From assembly GCA_902562285.1 (NCBI GenBank), contig CACESU010000003.1:18346-82345 (forward strand): a stretch of 64,000 nt of DNA, in the 5' to 3' direction. The notes under the pieces were generated by a model. It had not been told where the DNA came from. It was given only the letters and a program-made list of their open reading frames with translations, and ran no database searches. Shown here piece after piece: positions 54,435 through 62,972 of the stretch (the first letter of the stretch is position 1; the number at the start of each line of letters is the position of its first letter). The DNA is from an uncultured Alphaproteobacteria bacterium. Lineage in GTDB: Bacteria; Pseudomonadota; Alphaproteobacteria; Rhodobacterales; Rhodobacteraceae. A program made the translations under genes and the position numbers.

Positions 54435-54594
54435 GTCATTATTTCCGAATTATAAAATTTTGATAAAAATTAATGATAATTTTTATTAAAAACTAAATTG
54501 TTAATTATAATTTCAACTTTTTATAAACTTTGATTACTTTAATGAAGCTGAAAAAAAGTAAAATTTTTTGAAGTTTCTAGCATTCATTTTTCAA

Positions 54595-54783
54595 TCATTC
54601 GCATTTCCATTTCCTTGCAAATATTTTATCAAATCTTCTCCTTTCTGCATCAGAGCTCTCAATATCTTTCAATTCTCTTAAAAACTCTTCCTTAAATGCT
54701 GTTTTTCTTTCTTCAGCAGATAATAGATGGTACTTAATTTCGTTATTTTTTAAATAAATTGACCTATCAATACCAATAAATTT
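54595..54783 (-). other. In-frame continuation of the 156-aa gene beyond its TAA
   Basis: Immediately after the TAA at 54784-54786, 62 codons stay open in the same frame and read as ordinary charged protein (for example KYHLLSAEERKTAFKEEFL and FDKIFARKWKCE) before TGA. No ATG or ribosome site begins this part. A nonsense mutation in a once longer gene (about 219 aa) is the simplest reading; readthrough is possible. Confidence 0.45.
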
Positions 54784-55254
54784 TTATAAGACGTGAATAA
54801 TTCTTTCACCTTTAAGTTTTAAATATTCTAAATAATTAATCCATTTAATTATTTCTATTTTTTTTTGCCATTTTTCTTCAGTTTGTTCTAAATTCTTATA
54901 TACACATTCTCCTCCACGTTTTGATGCTAGAAATGCAAAAAAGAGTGCACGATTAGTTCTACAATACCACGCTTCAAAATTAGACCAAAAATCTTCCCAA
55001 AGCATACGATCTTCTGATGGCAAATTTAAAGGTCTTTCTATGTTAGGAACTACTCCAAAGTAATCATGACCTCTGTGTTCACATATTCGTCTAATCTTTT
55101 TATATAATGATCTAGTTGTTGGAAATTTGCTCTTATCTACTGATGCACTTTTGTAATATTTAAGAATAAAACCTAATAAAAATATTTTGTACCTAAATTT
55201 CTCATACCTAATGATGCCAGGATCGGGTATAGGTACGATAAGTTCATTAATCAT
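54784..55254 (-). CDS. Hypothetical protein (156 aa), possibly truncated by a stop
   Basis: No recognised domain. The helical, aromatic and basic sequence (IRRICEHRGHDYFGVV, LWEDFWSNFEAWYCRTNRA) has no signal peptide. It starts 3 bp after the MORN gene ends, consistent with the same transcript. The frame continues for 62 codons past its TAA, so the present protein may be a shortened one. Confidence 0.5.
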   Translation of the reverse strand: MINELIVPIPDPGIIRYEKFRYKIFLLGFILKYYKSASVDKSKFPTTRSLYKKIRRICEHRGHDYFGVVPNIERPLNLPSEDRMLWEDFWSNFEAWYCRTNRALFFAFLASKRGGECVYKNLEQTEEKWQKKIEIIKWINYLEYLKLKGERIIHVL

Positions 55255-55257
55255 AAT

Positions 55258-55674
55258 TTAATCTTCGTTTTTTCCAACAAATTTATTTTCTTTAAATTCA
55301 CCTTCTAAAACCTCTCCAGTTCTAAAGATTAATTTACCTTGCCCATGATATTGTCCGCCATCAAATGCACCTTCGTATTCTTCTAGAAAACCATCTTCGT
55401 CTTCATATTCTTCAGCTAATTTAGCATTAACATATTTAATTTTTCCTTTTCCGTGAGGACAAAGTAAGTGGTAAGCTTCCTTTGGCTGTTGATTAAATTC
55501 TTCTCTAATATTAGGACCATCGTCAGTATAAAGAAGTGTATACCGTGCATAATCAGGACATATAACTTCACCTTCATAATAAACTTTTACATGATCAGAG
55601 CTCCATTGGTACTCATGTTCTGTATCTCTGTTTTCTTGTACTTTTTCTTCTTTTTTTTTGAATAAATTAAACAT
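55258..55674 (-). CDS. MORN-repeat-like protein
   Basis: The frame is open from 55731, but I place the start at the ATG at 55674 (MFNLFKKKEEKV), preceded by AAGGAT; the longer reading cannot be excluded. The C-terminal half has the YEGAFDGGQYHGQGKLIF and LEGEFKENKFVGK pattern of MORN repeats, which often lie at membranes or bind lipids. The rest is acidic. It follows the protease gene by about 70 bp. Confidence 0.6.
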   Translation of the reverse strand: MFNLFKKKEEKVQENRDTEHEYQWSSDHVKVYYEGEVICPDYARYTLLYTDDGPNIREEFNQQPKEAYHLLCPHGKGKIKYVNAKLAEEYEDEDGFLEEYEGAFDGGQYHGQGKLIFRTGEVLEGEFKENKFVGKNED

Positions 55675-55746
55675 TTTTATATAGATCCTTCCACTATTTA
55701 GACAAAAGTACTTTATTATTTGAAATTTCATTTTCTCTTGTAATAT

Positions 55747-56574
55747 TTAAACATTCGTCACCAATTCAGTGACTAAATTAAATTTAATTAATTGATCATC
55801 TTCTAAAAGATAAATATCTTCTGGTGATGTATCTAATATAAATTCCATAATATTATGGTTGATATTCATCTCCTTAAAATATCTGAACAATTCAGCATGA
55901 CTTTTTTGAACATCTTCAACAGCAAAATAAAAAGGAATTAGTGTATCCTCATAGTAATAGGTTTGATGAACACCAATGAATGAATTAGATGCTTTCAACC
56001 TTTGAGTTCCACCAGCAAAAATATATGGGCAAGCGGAAAGACAAGTCGCTGACTGAGTAATGACTGTCTGAAGTTTATTTTTTCTTATCTGTTTACCTAT
56101 ATCCAATGCTTCTTCAATATATCCACCTGGACTGTGAAGAGCTATAAATTTTAATTCCCCCTTTTTAAAATTATTAAGTTTTGACCTAAATCTTTCTGAA
56201 TCTCCAGCAGTTATTCCTCCACTCACTAGCAAACCTAACCCCAAATTAGGGAAAGAGATTTCTTTAAATTTAAGTCCCTCAGTTTTGTAATTAGGTAAAT
56301 TAATATTTAGAGGTAATTTACCTGGTTTTTTTTCAGGAATAGGGTAGAACCTATCCGAATATTCCTTAATTTGTGTATGCTCAATTTTATTTTCACTATC
56401 TATTGTAATGTCTCTATAATTTTTATTTTGAGGAATACCCGTCGGCAAAGTAGGAATTAAGAAAACGATGACTATAAAACTTAGAATTTGAAATACAAAT
56501 ATTGTTTTAAATATTTTACTAGCAGTAAAATAATTTGGTAACTTTATTTCCATTTTCATTTTAAACAGCCCCAT
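55747..56574 (-). CDS. Membrane-anchored ClpP-fold serine protease-like protein
   Basis: The 275-aa protein has one N-terminal helix (about residues 23-42) and a periplasmic ClpP/crotonase-type domain. 'IALHSPGGYIEEALDIGKQI' is followed by 'SATCLSACPYIFAGGTQRLK', where Ser in CLSAC is the likely nucleophile and GVHQ supplies a His. This resembles the COG3904-like periplasmic proteases. It overlaps the membrane coiled-coil gene by 14 bp, so the two probably act together. The substrate is unknown. Confidence 0.75.
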   Translation of the reverse strand: MGLFKMKMEIKLPNYFTASKIFKTIFVFQILSFIVIVFLIPTLPTGIPQNKNYRDITIDSENKIEHTQIKEYSDRFYPIPEKKPGKLPLNINLPNYKTEGLKFKEISFPNLGLGLLVSGGITAGDSERFRSKLNNFKKGELKFIALHSPGGYIEEALDIGKQIRKNKLQTVITQSATCLSACPYIFAGGTQRLKASNSFIGVHQTYYYEDTLIPFYFAVEDVQKSHAELFRYFKEMNINHNIMEFILDTSPEDIYLLEDDQLIKFNLVTELVTNV

Positions 56575-57850
56575 TTTGAATTAATCCCTTGGATTTGTGA
56601 TTTTTCTTTAATTCAAAAGGTTGGTCCGAATTTTTAATATTACCGTCTATTTCCCTTAGTGCAGCCATTGCAACCTTCATGTCTGCCAAGGTTATACGGT
56701 CCTCAATTGTTGATTTTCTTCTTCCAGTACGTATAGCGCCTTTAGTTATTGCAAGAATAAACACCAAAACACCAGGTAATAAATCTATTGCTATAGCGCC
56801 AGCCCAAGATGGATAAAAGTTATCAGCATATTTTATCACCGCGTCAGCAGTAGAAAGTGAGACATAGGTTGTATCTTTGGGCATTTCCATATCTATGACT
56901 TCCTGTGCAGCATTCTCTATTGTTTTAGCGCGTGACTTTAATGCCTCAAGTACAGCATGTATTGTGGACGCCTGATCTTTTCTCACTACTTTGGTACGAC
57001 CGTCCAATTCAGGCTGAATGACTGACTCTCTAAGATCTACAGCCGCTCTTTTAACAAGTGGGGCAACTGAAGCTTGCCTTAATTTTGTTATTATTCCAGC
57101 TAATTCTACTGATAATTCAGCAAACAAAACAGATCTCTCCGCTACAGGTCCAGTTTCGGATACAATGGAACGCATTTGACCAAGAATAGCATTACCTTTT
57201 TCAAATTCTGATCGGATGCTGTCTTTCTCTTTGGCAATAATATCTCTTAACTGAACTAATTCATCTGACTTTTGCGTAAGTATTCTAAAGACCGCACCTC
57301 TTCCAGGAGTACCAGATAAATTACCTTCATTTTCCTGAGTTGCTAAGTCAGAGAACTTACGTGCACTTCTTTCTATTTCAGATTCAAGACCTTGTGCACT
57401 TACAGAAATATTGTGTGCCTGCTCAAGGGAAGTTTGGTATTTTTCAAGTGTCTTGGCTAAATGTTGTTCTACGGCCGCTGCACCTGCCAATGCCGCAGCA
57501 TTTAACCAACTAGACATTGCAATAATTGCACACGATCCTACCACAACAGCAAGACTTAGACCAAAAATACCTTGGGCTGATCGCATCGCCGGTAATAAAG
57601 TAATAATATAACTCCAAAAAACATATATGCCTATTGATACTGCAGTGGCATAGCAAAGAGCCGCGAGTGTAGTTAAAGCACCATTCCCGTCTAAAAGAGA
57701 ACTAACCCCCAGATAAGTATAGATACCAGATGCAGTTGCAATTATTGCAAGGGCAGCCGGAGTAAAAGTATTTAACCACCTAATATACTCTTCTAAATCC
57801 TTAGCTGACTGAAGTAATTGTACATCTTCTACTGTTCTATTTTGGGTCAT
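56561..57850 (-). CDS. Multi-pass membrane protein with a long coiled-coil domain
   Basis: The 429-aa protein has three membrane helices in the first 125 residues ('ALAIIATASGIYTYLGVSS', 'YATAVSIGIYVFWSYIITLL', 'IFGLSLAVVVGSCAIIAMSS'). A soluble region of about 200 residues with heptad-like helices follows, and a last membrane helix ('AIAIDLLPGVLVFILAITK', about 355-373) comes before a basic tail. No named family. The layout resembles sensor or scaffold proteins; with the protease it could form a signalling or degradation complex. Less AT-rich than its neighbours. Confidence 0.65.
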   Translation of the reverse strand: MTQNRTVEDVQLLQSAKDLEEYIRWLNTFTPAALAIIATASGIYTYLGVSSLLDGNGALTTLAALCYATAVSIGIYVFWSYIITLLPAMRSAQGIFGLSLAVVVGSCAIIAMSSWLNAAALAGAAAVEQHLAKTLEKYQTSLEQAHNISVSAQGLESEIERSARKFSDLATQENEGNLSGTPGRGAVFRILTQKSDELVQLRDIIAKEKDSIRSEFEKGNAILGQMRSIVSETGPVAERSVLFAELSVELAGIITKLRQASVAPLVKRAAVDLRESVIQPELDGRTKVVRKDQASTIHAVLEALKSRAKTIENAAQEVIDMEMPKDTTYVSLSTADAVIKYADNFYPSWAGAIAIDLLPGVLVFILAITKGAIRTGRRKSTIEDRITLADMKVAMAALREIDGNIKNSDQPFELKKNHKSKGLIQNGAV

Positions 57851-57868
57851 GATATGTCCTTTTAAAAA

Positions 57869-58603
57869 TTATAAATAAGTAATTGAATTTGAAATTAGTT
57901 TTGGTTCTTTTTCTAAAATATCCTTTAGGAGGAAGGTCATAGCGATAACATCGAAGAAGTTATGCTTTATAAGTTTTGTACACTTTTGTTTTTGACAGGG
58001 GGTCAATCTTTTAAAATCTCCTCGAGATCTATTAAGGCCTGAAAGAATATCGTTAATTCGCTTAGTTGTTCCTAGGGGTGCATAGTCAACAGGAATAGGG
58101 TAATTGATTAATCTCATAATCGAAGCGAGGGATCTTTTTAATCTCTTTTGCTGGAAAGAATTAAATTTCTTTCTTAAAGGAGGAAGTAAAGAGTAACTTT
58201 GTTTATGAAATTTATTTATCCACTTCTTTGTAGGCTTTAATAAATTGAGATACTCAATCTTTTTGGGTTCTAACTCCATGCAACTAGGTAAATTAGCTTT
58301 GATAATTTTTTCCTCTGCAGATGAATAAGAAATCAAAACCCCATTAGTTTTTTTTATTATACTCAGAAGATTACTTACAAATTCTTGTATATTTACAAAG
58401 GTGAAGTTTTTTTCTTTAGCAAGAGTTTGAAGCCTTGGGTCAAAAACAAAGACCTCAAAATTACCTTGGTTATAAAGTCCAGCTAAATAAATATCTCCAT
58501 TTTTATTAGATTCAAAATCCAAAAAATAAAAATTTTTATTTCTAAGATATTTCGGTTCCTTAGTTTCAATTTTAGTATCAGTTGTTTTCATGAGATTAAC
58601 CAC
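57869..58603 (-). CDS. DEDD exonuclease-like (RNase H-fold) protein
   Basis: The 244-aa protein starts after its first 25 residues with FYFLDFESNKNG, whose Asp and Glu fit motif I of DEDD nucleases. It ends with KHNFFDVIAMTFLL, the His-Asn-x-x-Asp pattern of the YprB/RNase_H_2 type. The middle 'GVLISYSSAEEKII' fits a less conserved motif II, lacking a clear Asp. Nuclease activity is therefore only possible. It overlaps the 109-aa gene by 8 bp and precedes the membrane gene by 18 bp. Confidence 0.55.
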   Translation of the reverse strand: MVNLMKTTDTKIETKEPKYLRNKNFYFLDFESNKNGDIYLAGLYNQGNFEVFVFDPRLQTLAKEKNFTFVNIQEFVSNLLSIIKKTNGVLISYSSAEEKIIKANLPSCMELEPKKIEYLNLLKPTKKWINKFHKQSYSLLPPLRKKFNSFQQKRLKRSLASIMRLINYPIPVDYAPLGTTKRINDILSGLNRSRGDFKRLTPCQKQKCTKLIKHNFFDVIAMTFLLKDILEKEPKLISNSITYL

Positions 58604-58925
58604 AACTTAGTTGAGCCAATTTTTCTTTAATAACAGGATTAATTTCAGGAAAAGTTTCCTCATCATAATCATAACAACTAGGGACACAACTCCATGGTCT
58701 GTCGGAAATTATCGAATAAGTATTGTGAGAAAAGAAATTAGGTCTTTGCGCATACTCTTTTACTTTCTGTGAACTAATTTTTCCATTACCAATATGAATA
58801 AGCTCATCAGCAGCTAAAAGGAGTTGTTCCTCTGAAAAGTTATTATCTGAGTATTCAAGTAATATTTCAAAAACTTCAATCGTTTGAGTGAAATGCTTCT
58901 TATGGTTCAGAGGTTGGTAAGTCAT
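58596..58925 (-). CDS. Hypothetical protein, first gene of the third ECF unit (109 aa)
   Basis: The protein begins MTYQPLNHKKHFTQ and has a helical first half, then a Cys-containing tail ('PWSCVPSCYDYDEE'). No family is recognised. The CGAC of promoter 3 is 41 bp upstream, and GAAAGGAAAAAAAT leads to the ATG. Overlap with the nuclease-like gene shows co-transcription. Confidence 0.65.
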   Translation of the reverse strand: MTYQPLNHKKHFTQTIEVFEILLEYSDNNFSEEQLLLAADELIHIGNGKISSQKVKEYAQRPNFFSHNTYSIISDRPWSCVPSCYDYDEETFPEINPVIKEKLAQLSCG

Positions 58926-59227
58926 TTTTTTCCTTTCTTCTTCTACTTTAATTCTGTTGAGTAGATGTCGTTTAAAAGAAAAAAAATGTTGTAAAAAAAT
59001 TTAAATTTTATTGATTTTATTGATGCTCTTTTATTAATCTTAATAAAAAAATATTTTGTTCAATACTTTTTATTATCTTATTTAATAAAGCTTAAATAGA
59101 AAGAAGTAATTTTTTTAAAAGTTTTTAATAATCTAACAAAATATTTTATATACAATAACCTTTTTTAGTTTAGAGGATTAAAATAAATTTCAATCCTCCT
59201 AAACTAAGTATATTTTCTAAATGAAAT
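58926..59227. other. Intergenic region with ECF promoter 3 and an imperfect hairpin
   Basis: Apart from the promoter at 58967-58996, this AT-rich region contains an imperfect inverted repeat at 59167-59206 (AGTTTAGAGGATT pairs with AATCCTCCTAAACT, one bulge). The hairpin lies just behind the vWA stop. It lacks a T-run in the minus direction, so its terminator role is uncertain. Confidence 0.5.
58967..58996 (-). promoter_or_regulatory. ECF-type promoter 3 (109-aa/nuclease/membrane/protease unit)
   Basis: Minus strand: TTTTACAACA, 16 bases, CGAC; 41 bp before the ATG at 58925. Confidence 0.75.
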
Positions 59228-60556
59228 CTACATTCGTTTTCCACGTTCCATTTTTCTTCTTAAGTAATATTCTTTCTCGTTTTCAAGTTGATAATTCCAG
59301 GTATCTTCATTCTCATCAACCATTCTTTTGTCAATACGCTCAGCACTATACATAGATTCTTTAGCAAATTGTGCTAATTGTCTTTGGTTAGAATATTTCT
59401 CTAAAGATGATATAACTTCAAGCATCCAGGGATTGTCTTTTGCTTGCTCTTTGGCTTGGTTTACAATTTCATCTACCCTTTGCCAATCACCTCGGTATGC
59501 AGCCTCTCTAGCCTCTCTTTGATATTGGGCAATTAAAACTTCAGTTATGCGTGACTTAACCTTCTCATTTTCAGCAACTGTTTGAAAGGCACTTGGATTA
59601 AGCGGCTCCAGTATTAACTTGACAGGGTTTGTTTTAATTACATCACCATCAATTGGTTTGTATGAGAGTTTGCACCTTAAAATCTCTAAGGGCTTATTCT
59701 TTATTAAATCCTTATTTATTTTAATTTTAAATAATGCCCAAACTTCTCCTCCAACTGCTATGTCTGGCATTAATAATTTCCCAGAATGATCAGTTTGATA
59801 ATTATTCATTATTCGAGTAGAAATTTTAGAAGGAGACTGAAATTTTAATTTAAGTTCTGTAGCAATTGTATTTAAAAGTAATGAGAATTCCTCTTGAAAT
59901 GGATCTAATAAATCTTCTGCTGTTTCTCCATAGTATCCTTGCCCACGGCCACCATTTGCCATTTCAATCATTAATTGTTCATTAAAATGATGACCTAGAC
60001 CATATGTTGATGTGGTTACTCCCTGATCAGCCATTTGAATACAAAATTCTTTTAATTGAGAAATACCAATTATTCCCTGATTGGCACAGCCGTCTGACAA
60101 GAGCAAAACTCTATTTAAACTATTGGTAGTTTTATTTTTTAAAACTTGTTCGGCTCCTAATTCCCAGCCACTATGTAAGTTTGTTTGGCCACCTTCCCTT
60201 ATATAATTAAGACGATCAATAATGTCTTCTTTATTATTACATAGAGATGATGGGACGACTAATTCAGCATGATGATCGTAGGTAATAATAGATATCATGT
60301 CTGTGGGTTTCATTTTTTGAACCATCATTTTTGCCGATTTGAGTGCTTCTTGCAATGGTTGACCCGCCATTGACCCAGATCTATCAATAACTATAGCTAA
60401 GTTCAGTTGTTTATTAGATCCGGTTGCTGTAATTTCATTTTTTGATTTAACTTGAAATAAGGCGTATAATTCGTTGTCAAATCCTTTAAGTAATGCCTCT
60501 TTCTGAGGTGTGATTTTTGTATCTAGCAATTTTTTGACTCCGTTTGCTTTGATCAT
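59228..60556 (-). CDS. von Willebrand factor A domain protein (442 aa)
   Basis: The vWA domain at about residues 48-225 keeps the metal-ion site: Asp-x-Ser-x-Ser at 58-62 (VIDRSGSMAGQ), Thr in GGQTNLHSGW and Asp in LLSDGCANQG. No signal peptide or membrane helix is seen, so it is probably cytoplasmic. The C-terminal part is helical with a repeated 'YQREAREAAYRGDW' type segment. vWA proteins act as scaffold or sensor in many bacterial conflict and chaperone systems. It has its own ECF-type promoter 96 bp upstream. Confidence 0.87.
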   Translation of the reverse strand: MIKANGVKKLLDTKITPQKEALLKGFDNELYALFQVKSKNEITATGSNKQLNLAIVIDRSGSMAGQPLQEALKSAKMMVQKMKPTDMISIITYDHHAELVVPSSLCNNKEDIIDRLNYIREGGQTNLHSGWELGAEQVLKNKTTNSLNRVLLLSDGCANQGIIGISQLKEFCIQMADQGVTTSTYGLGHHFNEQLMIEMANGGRGQGYYGETAEDLLDPFQEEFSLLLNTIATELKLKFQSPSKISTRIMNNYQTDHSGKLLMPDIAVGGEVWALFKIKINKDLIKNKPLEILRCKLSYKPIDGDVIKTNPVKLILEPLNPSAFQTVAENEKVKSRITEVLIAQYQREAREAAYRGDWQRVDEIVNQAKEQAKDNPWMLEVISSLEKYSNQRQLAQFAKESMYSAERIDKRMVDENEDTWNYQLENEKEYYLRRKMERGKRM

Positions 60557-60652
60557 AATTTGATTTAGATAGGCAAATTTAATAAATAACTCACCTATAA
60601 TTCTTAAACACGGCTTCCATTAATTTTTGGATAAAAACCCTGCAAACATTAA

Positions 60653-60682
60653 GTCGTTTAAGTTTTGAAAAATGTTGTAAAA
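60653..60682 (-). promoter_or_regulatory. ECF-type promoter 4 (vWA gene)
   Basis: Minus strand: TTTTACAACA, 16 bases, CGAC; 96 bp before the vWA ATG at 60556, the longest leader of the five. Confidence 0.75.
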
Positions 60683-60708
60683 AATTTAAATTTTTTTAAA
60701 GCAATAGA

Positions 60709-62892
60709 TTATATGGGATACTTTATATCGACTACCCAATCTCCATCTGTATCGTGAAGAACTAAATCTGGCTGACCATCCTCATTCTCATCAAGTATCC
60801 ATCTATACGATAATTTATTCTTTGAAGATGCATAAATTTGTATAATACCATCAATTATTTGATTTTTATTACGGTCTATTGAAAAATATTCAGGAAAACC
60901 TGTCTTCTTAGATTTAGATAAAACTAAATCTGATATATTATCATTATCTAAGTCAATAAAAACTTTATTATTTTCTTCCCAAATATTATTTTCTAATTCA
61001 TAATTTTCTCTTCTTAATTCTTTATTAAAATCAGTTATATTTAGTATAGAACCCGTTAAGGTATTCCCCAAAATTTCAATTTTTTGTTTTTTATTAAAAA
61101 ATATTTTGGGTGCAGATTTAAATTCTTTATAAAAGTTTCCAAAAAATTGACTTTTAGATTCTATAACTTCAAAAGTGAAGAATTCTGAAATCGGAGGCTG
61201 ATTGGAATTGGTATCTAGTAAATATTGAAAATACTCTATGCCAAATGGATCTGAAATTACACTAGTGGGGAATTCAAGAATTTCGCCTTTTCCCATAGGT
61301 CGTCTATTTCTAATAGTGTGTGGCTTGTCATCTGCATTAAAATAATAAATTGTTAGTGACCCCTTAGCCTCAGCTTTTAAAGTTAATTTAGCAAGAGAAC
61401 CTTCTTTAACTACCCCCCTCTGAGGTAATATATAAAAATCTAGGTTTCCTTTTGGTTTTATCTCCAAATTTATCAAATTTGGAATTTCTGTAGTTTCAAT
61501 TTGATTTATAATTGAGCTACCTATTTTATTCATAGACCTAGTTGTATATTTTTGAGATTCTTGATTTAAAAATGAAAGTACTATTTCTTGTTTATCTTCT
61601 AAATCAAATTTTCCATTTGTTTTTAACTCCTGAAAAGAAGCAAAGAAATTTTGTGCTATAGCTTGATTTTTTTCAAGTTGACTTTGCTTTAATGGAAGAA
61701 TTACTGCCAGACAAACCACACAGGCAGTGATAACTCCTCCATTGACATAGTTTATATCTCTAAAGTTTTCAGTTAGTTTGTAAACTATTGAGTTTCCTGT
61801 TTTAGATGAACTAGGAATTAAGTTGTTAACATTAATGGGCTTGTTAAAAATAATATAGTCTTTGATGTAATTAAGGGTTTGAAATATGATTGATTTCATT
61901 TTTTCAAAAAAATTAAAGGATTGATTACTTTGATGCGTACTGTCAATCTGACCGGTCACTGAAATCTTTTTTTTATCCAATTCCCTGGCATAGCTTTCTG
62001 GAATTGCAAATCTAGCATCAACATACTTTTGCATTACAGCACCAGCTAAACTAAATTTTTTTATCCTACTTTTTAATTCAGAGTTAGTACTTTGCTCTTC
62101 AATTATTTGGGCAGAAATTTTTGGATCTAAATCCCCTTCTATAAACTGCATAATTTCTACATCTGTAAATTGTTGGGGCTTTAAATTCTTTGATATTGTT
62201 ACATCTTTAATCTGTGAAATTTTATTCTGAAATTTTTCAGGCATTGCAAATTTAACATCAACATACTTTTCCATTGCATTTGAGGCTTTTTTGAATTTAC
62301 TTATTTTAGTTTTGAGATCAGGATCACTAAGTGCGAGTGACCCTATAAAATCTGTTAACTTTGCGTCCAAACCACCTTCAGTAAAAAGGAATATAGTTTC
62401 ATCAGTAATTTTCTGCTTCAATTCATTGATAAAATAACTTTCCCCCAATTTTAAATTTATATGAAATTTTCTAATAATCTCTTTACTTGCTTCGCCTTTG
62501 AGAACAAGTTCAATTTCTTCATTAGACATAGATAAATAACCATCGTAATCGTAAATATTGACAGATGGATCCGTAAAAGGGTCAAGAGGTCCAATCCCGT
62601 CCAATCTAATATATCCTTGATCTAATAAGTCCTCTTCTAAGAGAGCCATTCGCTTCACCAGAAATGGATTAGCAAGTTTTAATGCAATTTCTATTTTTCT
62701 ATGTTGATCTGGTTCAGATTTATCTTGTAAATAATTGAATAACTCCGTATTTGATATTTTCTGGCTTATTTTCTGTTGAATTGAATCATCATGACCTTTC
62801 AAACATAATTCAACTCTATCAATCAGTTCTTGATTGGCTTCACCACTAAGGTAAAGATCTAATTCATTATCTGATATTTCTGGAAAGCCCAT
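60709..62892 (-). CDS. Large membrane protein with anti-sigma-like repeats and DUF4384-like domain
   Basis: The 727-aa product has five repeated helical modules of about 45-60 residues before the membrane, each with an (I/E)-x-x-(Y/F)-(L/I)-x-G-(E/D) pattern (for example ELDLYLSGEANQELIDRV and EIMQFIEGDLDPKISAQI). They resemble the N-terminal parts of anti-sigma factors but lack a zinc site. One membrane helix (about 384-402) follows. Beyond it lie a DUF4384-like beta domain ('GNLDFYILPQRGVVKEGSLA') and Asp/Asn-rich calcium-binding-like loops (DLDNDNISD, DENEDGQPD, DTDGDWVVD). It lies 80 bp downstream of the sigma gene and is likely its antagonist or sensor. Confidence 0.7.
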   Translation of the reverse strand: MGFPEISDNELDLYLSGEANQELIDRVELCLKGHDDSIQQKISQKISNTELFNYLQDKSEPDQHRKIEIALKLANPFLVKRMALLEEDLLDQGYIRLDGIGPLDPFTDPSVNIYDYDGYLSMSNEEIELVLKGEASKEIIRKFHINLKLGESYFINELKQKITDETIFLFTEGGLDAKLTDFIGSLALSDPDLKTKISKFKKASNAMEKYVDVKFAMPEKFQNKISQIKDVTISKNLKPQQFTDVEIMQFIEGDLDPKISAQIIEEQSTNSELKSRIKKFSLAGAVMQKYVDARFAIPESYARELDKKKISVTGQIDSTHQSNQSFNFFEKMKSIIFQTLNYIKDYIIFNKPINVNNLIPSSSKTGNSIVYKLTENFRDINYVNGGVITACVVCLAVILPLKQSQLEKNQAIAQNFFASFQELKTNGKFDLEDKQEIVLSFLNQESQKYTTRSMNKIGSSIINQIETTEIPNLINLEIKPKGNLDFYILPQRGVVKEGSLAKLTLKAEAKGSLTIYYFNADDKPHTIRNRRPMGKGEILEFPTSVISDPFGIEYFQYLLDTNSNQPPISEFFTFEVIESKSQFFGNFYKEFKSAPKIFFNKKQKIEILGNTLTGSILNITDFNKELRRENYELENNIWEENNKVFIDLDNDNISDLVLSKSKKTGFPEYFSIDRNKNQIIDGIIQIYASSKNKLSYRWILDENEDGQPDLVLHDTDGDWVVDIKYPI

Positions 62893-62930
62893 AATTATAT
62901 TTCTCTAAAAATTTAATATTTTAACCTAAG

Positions 62931-62960
62931 GTCGATTGTGACTTTCAAATTGTTGTAAAA
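62931..62960 (-). promoter_or_regulatory. ECF-type promoter 5 (anti-sigma-like gene)
   Basis: Minus strand: TTTTACAACA, 16 bases, CGAC; 38 bp before the ATG at 62892. It lies between the sigma gene and its neighbour, so the latter can be expressed alone. Confidence 0.75.
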
Positions 62961-62972
62961 AAGATTTTTCTA

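Noticed and set aside
59167..59206. Inverted repeat after the vWA gene as an intrinsic terminator
   Set aside because: In the minus direction the hairpin is followed by A-rich, not T-rich sequence, and the stem has a bulge; noted only as a hairpin.
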